From the NCBI RefSeq assembly GCF_024139115.2, contig NC_085140.1, positions 426,955,781 to 427,019,780 of the forward strand: a DNA stretch of 64,000 nt, in the 5' to 3' direction. A program made the translations under genes and the position numbers. The DNA comes from Armigeres subalbatus (taxonomy: Eukaryota; Arthropoda; Insecta; Diptera; Culicidae). Each line of letters begins with the position of its first letter. The first letter of the stretch is position 1. The notes beneath the pieces were generated by a model, which saw only the letters and a program-made list of their open reading frames with translations, made no database searches and was not told the origin of the DNA. This document shows positions 54,747 to 64,000 of this stretch, one piece after another.

Positions 54747-55186
54747 TTTTTTTTATTTTTATTACTTTATTTATTTGTTAGGCACTCTATGTTACTTAAC
54801 CGCTACTGTGCCGAGATCTACTGTGGTATTCTGCTCTACAGAATCCACACAGAATCTATTTTTAGATTTCCATTACCATTATTGTTGTCGTTGCCAGTCC
54901 ATCTCATCGTGAGTCCATTGTGTCCGTTTGTCCATGTCGAGTATTCAATGATCGTTGCATTGTTCGGTTGCCATTAATCCGGGTAACGTTGGAGGAATGC
55001 CTCCGAGAAGAACAAGTTGTCAGTCGTCATCAGGCTGCCGTGACGGTAAGGCGCGTACCCCAAACGCCACCGTATGGGTTGCGGATCTGGCGACTGGCGA
55101 GGGTTTGGTGGAGGGGCTGGGAATCGAACCCATGACCATTCGCTTGTAAGGCGAACGTGTAGCCAACTACGCTACGGGACCCCCCC
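54747..55186 (-). mobile_element. tRNA-derived retroposon with 13-bp target duplication
   Basis: On the minus strand the element begins with GGTCCCGTAGCGTAGTTGGC (box A). It continues through an anticodon-like arm TTCGCCTTACAAGCGAA (loop triplet TAC, valine-like) and GGTTCGATTCCCAGCC (box B), and ends 440 bp later in a poly(A)-rich tail. AGCGGTGGCGGTT is present at 54734-54746 and 55187-55199 as an exact target duplication. The acceptor stem does not pair, so it is not a functional tRNA gene. Confidence 0.85.
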
Positions 55187-55199
55187 AGCGGTGGCGGTT

Positions 55200-56390
55200 G
55201 ATGGCATAACGATTTTTATTGCGTTCGTTTCTTTTTTTTCAATCTTTATTTTTGACCCTTCCTTCGGAAGTGTATATAATTTCGCTCTGTACGCGTTACG
55301 CAGGCGTGTTACGTATTAATCTATCAATAAATCTCTTAAATTATGAAGTAAAATGTATGGTATTTGGAACAACTTCACTTTAATATTGAAAATATAATTA
55401 TGACAAATGATATGATATGGAAATATGCATATTTTTCTGATTTGTTTCAAAGAAACAACTGATTTTAATTGAGCAACATACAGAAATGTACCAAACAATC
55501 TTCTCAGAAAAGCAAAAACGTAAAAATTTAAAGGGATTTCGAAAATTTCTTCAGTGGAAGCTAGATAGCAAATATGAGCATGTTTTGAGACGCTAATAGA
55601 CCACTTCTATGCATGTGTGTGTGCGTATGTGTGCAAATTCTGAAATTTACTAACATAAAAATCTCACTCATTTTTCAGGTATTAAATATGATTAGTATTA
55701 CAAAATTAGACATCCATAAGGCGAAATATATGTTATTATTGAACGCTATTAAGTTTCGTTCAGATCAATGACTGATTTAGTTAGTTCTGGATTAATTAAT
55801 ATCGAGGTCTCTGGAAATTACGAGTATATGTATATGCCACCAGCGTTACGCTAGTTACTAACCATGTTACAATAGCTATTCAAAACGACGAGCGCCTAAT
55901 AGATAGGCAGCATGACGTACAGTGCGTTTTCGTTCATTTTGTTGTCGCTCAACCCATGAAATCCGCCTTTTGGTAGGCAATTAATTTGTCACTTTATACG
56001 TTCAATCACCGTGGGAAGCTCAGTTGTTTTATCTCGTTTTAAATATTGGAGTCTGGCAATATTTCCTTATGACTAAGGAAGGGTCAAAATCTCACTGTAG
56101 GTGGATTAATCTGGGTTTTGTAATACAATTTTTAAATCTATAAGTTCATCACATTTTGGAGGAAAATTGTTCCACAGAAAATGCTTACGCATATCCATAG
56201 AAAACTCTTAGGAGCGTTTACGGGAAACTCTCTGTCAAAGAAAATTCCATAGCAAGTTCATTGGATCCGAACAAATATGCTTTTGGATTTTTATGCAAAA
56301 CTCGACTCCAATTTTTCTTCAAACTTCGAAATTGGAAATTTTCACGGGTAACGGCCTAAAGTTCTCTTCGATCGAATGGCTTGTAGTCAT
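55200..56390. other. Gene-free stretch
   Basis: AT-rich with no recognised gene or repeat, apart from a short GTGTGTGTGCGTATGTGTGC run near 55614. Confidence 0.35.
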
Positions 56391-56780
56391 ACGGCGCTTC
56401 CAAACGTTTGGCCGAATAACACGTTAAGATGAAGGTCATCTAGCTTGAATTGATCGTTAGGTCGAAAATGGTTTGGCCGAAAATGTAATTTGGCTGAATG
56501 CGACTAGTAATTTGGTCGAAAAAGTCGTTTGCCCGAAATAGTCGTTTGGCGGAACAGGTCAATTTGGCTGAAAAAGTTCTCTGGCAGAACGGATCGTACT
56601 ACTGAAAATGTCATTTTCTGAAGCCATATGGCCAAAAATATCAACCCGTTCAGCCAAATCGCCTATTCTGCCAAACGACCATTTCGTCCAAACGGCGTTT
56701 TTGTTTCCAATTTACCTCAAACGACCGTATATCCTTTTCGGAGAAATGACATTTCCGGCCGAATTACTTTCAGCCAGGGG
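56391..56780. repeat. Decayed TTTGGCCGAAA-type repeat
   Basis: About a dozen diverged copies of (T)TTGGCCGAAA, TTGGCTGAA, TTTGGTCGAAAA and inverse forms (TTCAGCCAAAT, TTCTGCCAAACG) are spaced 10-30 bp apart. The GGCCGAA core is shared with the 42-bp inverted repeats at 5068 and 9432, so all may belong to one satellite-like family. Confidence 0.65.
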
Positions 56781-57129
56781 GATTTCCACTGGGGAGAACC
56801 AATTTCAAAGGTGGAAAAAATGATAACTTTCTTCACGAACAACTTACAGAGGAGATCAAGGATTTATTTGAAGCAGAATTTTCCAAAGAATTCAGTAAAT
56901 TCAATGCTGTTTTATGGACGTGGCATACTTCTGTGTGTAGTTACTGAGCTCGTTTTGCACAAATGTCTTATATATCACGATTTTTCATATTTTTCGTCAT
57001 GTATAAGATATTCTTCAATAATTGTGTTTACCTCTTCACTGTGGATTCGCAGAAAGGCACTGAACATATGTAGTGCACTTTATATGAATTTTTCATGTAT
57101 TCTGTAAAAATTATAAAATATGTACAGAT

Positions 57130-57342
57130 CGGGACTGATTTGCGATTTGGGGATAACTTATTTAGTAAACAAACATTGAAAAGCGAATTCCTGCTAAGGC
57201 AGGCGATATGTGCCCGAAAAAATAAGCTTTCCTATATCAGATAAGGGAATAAGTTTTGGAGAAAAGCGCTTGTATTCTACGGAATTCATAAAATAATGTT
57301 TGTTTACAAAATAAATTACGCCCAAATCGCAAATCGGTCCCG
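57130..57342. mobile_element. MITE with CGGGACTGATTTGCGATTTG ends
   Basis: The 213-bp element has inverted ends (CGGGACTGATTTGCGATTTG against CAAATCGCAAATCGGTCCCG, extending through TTAGTAAACAAACATT) with about 120 bp between. No clear target duplication was found. Confidence 0.65.
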
Positions 57343-58325
57343 AAATAATTGTTAAAAATGTTGAACAGACATTGATAAATGTTTGCCAAGCAAAAATTAA
57401 TGAAGTGAATCGTTTCGTAAATGATTTATTTGGTTTTTAATAACGATTTATCAAAACTTCTGAATAGCACCGATGCACAGTGTTTTATTTCGTCATTTTC
57501 ACGATCGAAATACAAAAACTCGAAAAGTGTTGATTTTGGATATAGGGTTTATTCACAGAAGTTTCAAGATATCTAGGAGCGCTTCTTTCGATAAAAACAG
57601 TTTGAAGATTAATCCCCCTAAAAGTGATTTCAGAAAATTATTTTTCCACCAGAATGAGATAGACACGTAGTGTCTTCCGTAAAGTTGTAGCAAATGTTAA
57701 TACGAGCAACTTTGCTGAACATTCCGAGTTTCTATCTCTTATATATAGCATGTAATATATATTATGTGTTATATATATTATGTAAAAATCTGAAGGGTTA
57801 TGTACAAGACACGACCGCCCAACGTAAACTACGTAGAACAGTTTGGTGCATTGAGGAATGTGGTCATATTTTAAGATATGTCACTGGTTTAAAACAAAAT
57901 TACCATAACTTAAAATATAAAAAATTGTTGGATACCGTAGTCAGGGGTGACGTCCGAGCCCTCACCGACAGTCTGGAGGTCGGATAACAAAATCGTTCAA
58001 AAAGGTCACTTATAATTCAGTTTTATTGTTCTCAGATACATTAAATCTATTCTACAAGCATTCTATGTAGTTGAAACAATGACCCATTCTCACCCCCATT
58101 TGACCCGTTGTCTCACCGACGACGGTACGATAATTTAAAGTGGTAATAATGCTTTTCGCAATTCCAACTGTTGCATTCGACTTAGAGTAAAATTAGTAGG
58201 GATTCAGTTTCATTCCAAATTTTCGACCACTATTCTAGTTTATTTGTAGTAATATATAGGTGGACATAGTGGAGTATGATTATTAAATAATACTATTCTG
58301 AAATAAAAATAACGCACTAGCGTTA
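57343..58325. other. Gene-free stretch with a fragment of the CTTCTACAAAGTTGT repeat family
   Basis: 57590-57745 shares GATTAATCCCCCTAAAAGTG, TAGTGTCTTCCGTAAAGTTG and CTTTGCTGAACATT with the palindrome at 59565-62005. A 97-codon frame at 57694-57987 matches nothing known. ATGACCCATTCTCACCCCC at 58078 repeats 14858. Confidence 0.4.
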
Positions 58326-58900
58326 GGGTCTGTTCACAAATTACGTAACGCTTTTGGGGGGAGGGGGAGGTACAACTTGCGTTATACTTTGTTACACTAA
58401 AAGGTGGGGGAGGGGGTGGGTACTACGAAATGTTACGCATAACGCGAATAAAAATTTATTTGAATGTATTTTTTGTTTAATCACTGATTGAAGTAATTGC
58501 TGTTTATCGTTATCGTATATAAGTCATTATCGAAATCAGGCATGCTGACATAGTGGGACTGATATGCGTAAAAATACCAAGCGAATATTGTATTTCTCGA
58601 CACCACAGTTCCGCAAAACTATGTAAATGGTTATGATCACAAATTATGTTTTCGTTTCTGCTAACTGCATTCTTGATATCCTTGATTTTTGACCATGTGC
58701 CATCCCTATTCTAAAAGTGTTCAAAAAATACCAAAACCCAAATGCTTCAGAGAAGGGAAAAAAATCTGCCTTTAAAATTTTCAAAGTAACGCGTTACATA
58801 GGGGAGGGAGGGGATACCAAAAATGTTACTTTTTGTTACGAGGGGGAGGGAGGGGGTCAAAAAAGTGGATTTTTGCGTTACGTAATTTGTGAATAGACCC
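58326..58900. mobile_element. 575-bp MITE with GGGTCTGTTCACAAATTACG ends and G-rich tracts
   Basis: Ends GGGTCTGTTCACAAATTACG and CGTAATTTGTGAATAGACCC are inverse, with TA on both sides (58324-58325, 58901-58902). Inside each end are G-tracts (GGGGGGAGGGGGAGG and GAGGGGGAGGGAGGGGG) on the same strand, plus repeated CGTTAC words. Non-coding. Confidence 0.8.
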
Positions 58901-58999
58901 TACATGGTTATGATATCACAAGCAGCACACGTTGAGCCAATCTTGTTGCAGTAACCATATTGTGAGAGAATTCGGGCATATATAAGTTACTGTGATCGA

Positions 59000-59378
59000 C
59001 AGTGTTGGGAAAAACTCAAAATCTCAAAACTCATGGATGATTCAAATCAACCGTGAGTTAAAACGCATCAACACAGCACCTTAAAACTCATGGCTGAGTT
59101 GAATCATCGTAAGTTTTCTTTTATTCTCCTACGTTAAAAACCGTTAATTGACGTTCGTCGCATAGAACAATGAATACTCTTGCTTGTGTAAACAATTAAT
59201 TGCCAGCAAATTGGTTTCAAACGCTTTTTAGAGCGAAATGATTGTTTGGAAAATGAGTGAAATGATGCGTTTTGGCATGAAAAACTCAGGCGTGATGCAA
59301 ATCTTTAAATTCGCAAACGAGATCGCTCGTGCGGGAGAGCTCGATGAGTGAGTTTTATGAATGATTTTTCCAACACTG
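59000..59378. mobile_element. hAT-type MITE with 8-bp target duplication GTGATCGA
   Basis: The ends read CAGTGTTGGGAAAAA and its inverse TTTTTCCAACACTG. Exact GTGATCGA flanks lie at 58992-58999 and 59379-59386. Subterminal AACTCATGG/GAGTTTTA words are shared by both halves. 379 bp, non-coding. Confidence 0.9.
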
Positions 59379-59564
59379 GTGATCGATGTGCAATATGTTT
59401 GTTGCTGGGGGTGTATACTGGTGAGTGCGTGTACCACGATTTAGCGGTTTTACGACAGATGCGAGACGATACGCATCGGCCCTGGACCTGGCAAAGAATC
59501 TCTGCTCTGGCTACGGACAAACAGGTGCCTCTGTCCAATGGTAGTCAGAGCATCAAGTCATCAC

Positions 59565-62005
59565 TGCACAGTGTTGCTTTTTGTCGATTTCGTGCGCTTT
59601 TTTAATAGCATCGTTTCTGTTGATTTTTTCGCTGTAGTTTGTTTGGAGGAAACGTTAGACATCATAAAGGGCTTTTTTTGAGAAAATCTGTGAAATGATT
59701 AATCCACCTAAAAGTGAGATAAAAATTTTACTTTTTCACCTAAACCGTATATGCGCCTAGTGTCTTCGAAAAAGTTGTAGCGGATGGTATTTTAGGCCAC
59801 TTTGCCAAAAATTATGTATCTGTGACTTATACTTTACTAGATATGTGACATTTACCGTGGAAGGCCCCTAAAATCAGTTTTTGAGCATAACTTTTTATAT
59901 GTTTCAGGCACTTTTACACCCTTCTACAAAGTTGTTTGGCTAATAAAATACACGTTTTTGTAGAACATTGCGAAGCTCTATCTCTTAAAATTGATAAGTT
60001 ATTTGAGAAAATATGTTTTCTAGGGTATTTGAGAATCGTATAACTTGGTCCGGCGCAAAATGGCGCAGACAACTTTTAGTTCTCTGAAGCTGCTGTATGT
60101 TGACTCTTGCCTAGCGATTGAAGCTTGTGTTTACACGAAATTACAAACGAGTTATATAGATTTTAAATTTTCTTGTTTTTGGCCTTACTCGTACACTAAG
60201 ATTATGTATAGGCTATAGGATCGCACTAAAACCAATATTTGATGGTGGCCCATAAGCCCATAGTTTTATATAGAAATTCGATAAACTGAGCTGATGTCTG
60301 TATGTGTGTATGAGTGTATGACAGAATGAGTAGACATTTAAAAGACACCTTTTTGCCTTTCTCGTACACTAAGTGCAAAACTAAAAGACTTTTTTTATTA
60401 AGACTAGATATACACATAGTGTCTTCGGGAAAGCTGTAGCGGATAGTATTTTGAGCCATATTGCCAAAGACACCCCATGTCTAACTATTATACTTTAAAA
60501 AATATGTGACTTTTTCAATGGAAGATCCCTAAAATCACATTTTTTATCATAACTTTTTTTCTATTTTTCCAAGACTTTTCCAACCTTCTACAAAGTTATT
60601 TGTCAAACAAAACTACACGTTTGTGTTATTATCATATTTGTGTATTCAATTGAGAACAATCATTTTACAAAATATTGAGAAGCGATTCCTCCTTATACAG
60701 AATTAATTAAAAAGCAGAGATTTATAGAGGAAGTTTGAAATCGATATAACACACGTGTAATTTCATTGTAAACATAAGTTTCAATCACTAGAGAAAAGTA
60801 GAAGAACAGTAGTTTCTGAATCCTAAAAAGTTTTAGGGCCATTTTGCGCCGGAACAGGCTATTTGATTTCTGAACACCCCTAGAAAAACACCTTTTTCAT
60901 TATAACTTTTAAGCTTTAAGAGATAGCGCTTCGCAATGTTCCACAAAACGTGTAGTTTTGTTTGACAAATAACTTTGTAGAAGGTTGGAAAAGTCTTGGA
61001 AAATATAAAAAAGTTATGATAAAAATGTGATTTTAGGGATCTTCCATTGAAAAAGTCACATATTTTTAAAGTATAATAGTTAGACATGGGGTGTCTTTGG
61101 CAATATGGCTCAAAATACTATCCGCTACAGCTTTCCTGAAGACACTATGTGTATATCTATTCTTAATAAAAAGTCTTTTAGTTTTGCACTTAGTGTACGA
61201 GAAAGGCAAAAAAGGTGTCTTTTAAATGTCTACACATACACACATACACTCATACACACATACAGACATCAGCTCAGTTTATCGAATTTCTATATAAAAC
61301 TATGGGCTTATGGGCCACCATCAAATATTGGTTTTAGTGCGATCCTATAGCCTATACATAAGCTTAGTGTACGAGTAAGGCCAAAAACAAGAAAATTTAA
61401 AATCTATATAACTCGTTTGTAATTTCGTGTAAACACAAGCTTCAATCGCTAGGCAAGAGTCAACATACAGCAGCTTCAGAGAACTAAAAAGTTGTCTGCG
61501 CCATTTTGCGCCGGACCAAGTTATACGATTCTCAAATACCCTAGAAAAACATATTTTCTCAAATAACTTATCAATTTTAAGAGATAGAGCTTCGCAATGT
61601 TCTACAAAAACGTGTATTTTTATTAGCCAAACAACTTTTTTAGAAGGGTGTAAAAGTGCCTGAAACATATAAAAAAAGTTATGCTCAAAAAACTGATTTT
61701 AGGGGCCTTCCACGGTAAATGTCACATATCTAGTAAAGTATAAGTCACAGATACATGATTTTTAGCAAAGTGGCCTAAAATACCATCCGCTACAACTTTC
61801 TCGAAGACACTAGGCGCATATACGGTTTAGGTGAAAAAGTAAAATTTTTATCTCACTTTTAGGTGGATTAATCATTTCACAGATTTTCTCAAAAAAAGCC
61901 CTTTATGATATCTAACGTTTCCTCCAAACAAACTACAGCGAAAAAATCAACAGAAACGATGCTATTAAAAAAGCGCACGAAATCGACAAAAAGCAACACT
62001 GTGCA
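59565..62005. repeat. 2.44-kb palindrome, arms of about 1.06 kb
   Basis: Left arm 59565-60622 and right arm 60946-62005 are inverse copies with high identity and a 323-bp spacer. Paired landmarks include TGCACAGTGTTGC/GCAACACTGTGCA, TGGTCCGGCGCAAAATGGCG and its inverse, and mirrored short frames (MAQNTIRYSFPEDTMCIS at both 60459 minus and 61105 plus). Each arm contains two older diverged monomers, recognisable by TTCTACAAAGTT, CGCAAAATGG and GAAGACACTA-type phrases, and the spacer contains another. Nothing coding is recognised. Confidence 0.85.
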
Positions 62006-62735
62006 CTGGTGGAAGAATACGAGCCTTGGACCTTTGGCAGAATTTAAGCCTTCTGTTATTTGGAGTAACGAGGAATAGTTGGCAGAAGGGATAAGTAGTC
62101 GTATTGTTGAGTCCGACAAAGAAGCGCGAGTCGATAAAACCCGGTTGGGCCAACTAGAAATCAACAAATACTAGCCATGTACCGTTTTGAGTGTTCGGAA
62201 TATGAGTTATATTCGGGATTTGAGTCAGAACGGTACCAAAAACCAAGCCATTCTGTTGGGATGCGCCAGAGTAGTAAACGCTGCGGACGGGAATAGGGTA
62301 TTTGTGCTATTTTATTACAATCTAACTTACACTATCTGGCAGTGGCATTATGGATAACATATTCGTGCAACCATATTATTAATATGATTGCAAGAATCTT
62401 AGATCCGGGAGCTAGAAAGTAATAGTTCTATTGTAACATATAGCCCGTTTCAGTAAAGTATGCGTTCCGAAGCTATAGCCGTATACAATAAGCCCCGCAT
62501 GATTGTACCCACAGAGTATCTGAAGTGCATTCAAACTTCCTGAATTAAAATTGAATTCTTTTAATTTTGGCGCATATTTAATAATAAAAATATAATTAAC
62601 AATTTGCAGTTTATCATAAAATGGCTAACCATTTTCCTAAGTTATCTTTGAATCGAACATGTTTGTTCATCTGCATTGCGATTATCACATTATGACATTG
62701 CATTGCCGTTGCTAACAATCGATCATCCTATCCTT
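62006..62735. other. Gene-free stretch with a small inverted repeat
   Basis: GTACCGTTTTGA at 62179 is mirrored by TCAGAACGGTAC near 62225. Otherwise AT-rich with no gene seen. Confidence 0.35.
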
Positions 62736-62890
62736 GGGGACGATTCAAATATGACGTCCACTACTTTTTGAGATTTCTAGACCCCCCTCACCCCTCTGTC
62801 ACGCTTTTTTGTATACCTAGTATATGCAGTGTCACAAAATCTTAGACCCCTCCCCCCCTAAAACCTGTGACATCATTGTTGAACGACCCC
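62736..62890. mobile_element. Short MITE with GGGGACGATTCAAATATGAC ends
   Basis: The left end GGGGACGATTCAAATATGAC is matched by the inverse at the right (GTGACATCATTGTTGAACGACCCC, about 80% paired). Internal C-runs (GACCCCCCTCACCCC and GACCCCTCCCCCCC) mark both halves. The target duplication is uncertain. Confidence 0.6.
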
Positions 62891-63164
62891 TTGCACAAAC
62901 ATTCGCTTGTATGTATATCGCCGACTGCGGTCACTGCTCTGGCCCTACTTTTTGTGGCAAACTGGTGCGAAGCACCGCACAAAAAGAAGAGCCCAAAAAC
63001 CAACTACCTACACTGAACGACGGCCGAATGAGACTCACGTTGCGAACGGGAAAAAGAGGTGCTGCCAAAATGGTCCAATACCCTACTTTAATGTTGATAA
63101 TCAAATGTTTCAATATAACTGGAAAATTGGTGGAGAGTTTCCGAGTCGATTGATATATAAATCT

Positions 63165-64000
63165 CAAAAATCCATCGAAAGATGAATGCGCTATTAACGT
63201 TCAAAATCTTACATGATTTCGTGACGGTCTCGGATTTGGAAATTTTCATTTGTCACCCTGTATCCGAGTCTTCCCCTTAGACGTAGTTTACGTCAAAACC
63301 CCATAAAAATCTTATTTTTCATTATAACTCTTTCCAATGATTTTTCCCATTTTCCGTCTCTTCTACAAAGTTGTCAAACAAGCAAAATTACATGTTTTTG
63401 CTGAACATTGTAACATTCCATCTCCCATACAACAAAAGTTATCTTTAAATTATACATATTTTTAGAGGTATTTCAAGTTGTGATTACTCCCTTAATTGCA
63501 AAATGTCGCAAATTTCTTCACGATATGGTGAAAACCGCTTATTTCATTTTTCTACTGTTTTGTCGACAAGAGTCTTCTCGAATGCTGTGTTAAAAATTTG
63601 TAAACCTATGAAAAAACATGATATTTGAATAACTTTTGTTTTATAAGAGATAGAAAGCTACAATGTTCAGCAAAAACGTGTAATTTTGCTGGTTTGACAA
63701 CTTTGTAGAAGAGACGGAAAATGTGAAAAATCATTAGAGTTAGTTTAAGTTTAAGTTAAGTTAAGAGAATAATTTTAAGGGGATTTCCACGAATTTGGAA
63801 ACAACTTTTCCTTTGGTATTACATATTTTTAAAAACAAACTTTGCATTTCACGTTGTTTGTATTAAAAACAAATGCGGCGATGAAGCTGAGTTTCTATAT
63901 TTTAGATATAACAAACTTAACATGGCTTATGTAAAAATCGCTTAAAATCATTCTCTTAACTTAAACTAACTCTAATAATTTTTCACATTTTCCGTCTCTT
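63165..64000. repeat. Nested inverted repeats of the CTTCTACAAAGTTGT family
   Basis: 63341-63450 (CCATTTTCCGTCTCTTCTAC, AAAGTTGTCAAACAAGCAAA) is mirrored at 63640-63730. The segment 63715-63770 (GACGGAAAATGTGAAAAATC, then ATTAGAGTTAGTTTAAG) is mirrored again at 63940-64000, where the window ends inside the repeat. 63165-63300 also carries the dispersed segment related to 42320-42470. Confidence 0.7.

Noticed and set aside
55113..55186. A functional tRNA-Val gene on the minus strand
   Set aside because: The acceptor stem does not pair and the sequence continues into a 440-bp retroposon with tail and target duplication.
60226..61350. Two similar short proteins (MAQNTIRYSFPED...) as a duplicated gene pair
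   Set aside because: They are mirror images of one non-coding palindrome; similarity comes from the DNA inversion and the frames are short and low in complexity.

Overview
The window looks like nuclear DNA from a culicine mosquito, most likely an Aedes species. The reasons are small-intron insect genes set far apart, two recognisable dipteran genes, and very dense mobile-element debris. The debris includes tRNA-headed SINEs with an AAG-triplet tail (resembling the Aedes family Feilai), RTE- and R1-type LINE fragments, Tc1/mariner and hAT relics, and many foldback MITEs. There is no prokaryotic or organellar signature.

Only two genes can be supported. On the minus strand at 10154-12383 there is a complete six-exon gene for a secreted single-domain angiotensin-converting-enzyme homologue (ANCE type). 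Its zinc site is intact, and a 5' untranslated exon and a poly(A) signal are visible. On the plus strand at 36501-36744 lies the first coding exon of the centaurin-gamma/AGAP gene (CenG1A). It ends in a phase-1 splice donor, and the rest of that gene lies beyond this window or in exons I could not find. A GC-richer stretch at 22980-23865 looks like a long 5' untranslated first exon, but its gene cannot be identified.

Layout. 0-5 kb: a pogo-like MITE, an RTE-type LINE fragment, and a 24-bp minisatellite with a 598-bp higher-order repeat. 5-9.5 kb: a perfect 42-bp inverted repeat encloses a near-homopurine array, and that array is itself split by a 2.65-kb terminal-inverted-repeat element. 10-12.6 kb: the ANCE gene. 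13-21.6 kb: a hAT MITE, LINE remains of two clades, a mariner relic, and a Tc1 element broken by a SINE. 22-27 kb: the possible 5' exon, then palindromic MITEs set in decayed GGAATTTC-type repeats. 27.2-34.8 kb: a large tandem array of a 23-bp hairpin-forming unit, carrying two copies of a SINE that were duplicated together with the array. 35-45 kb: the CenG1A exon, a three-copy local duplication, a tRNA-like sequence and foldbacks. 45.6-49.6 kb: the same 23-bp array in the opposite orientation. 50-64 kb: decayed repeats, a TATA-like start region, a SINE with a 13-bp target duplication, several MITEs, and a 2.4-kb palindrome.

The two genes show no functional link. The strongest structural signal is the pair of oppositely oriented hairpin arrays either side of the CenG1A exon. 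Within them, blocks with loop CGGA keep a constant unit length, while blocks with loop CAG(A) vary in length. The long open frames in these arrays, up to about 820 codons, follow from the arithmetic of a 23-bp unit and are not good evidence of proteins.
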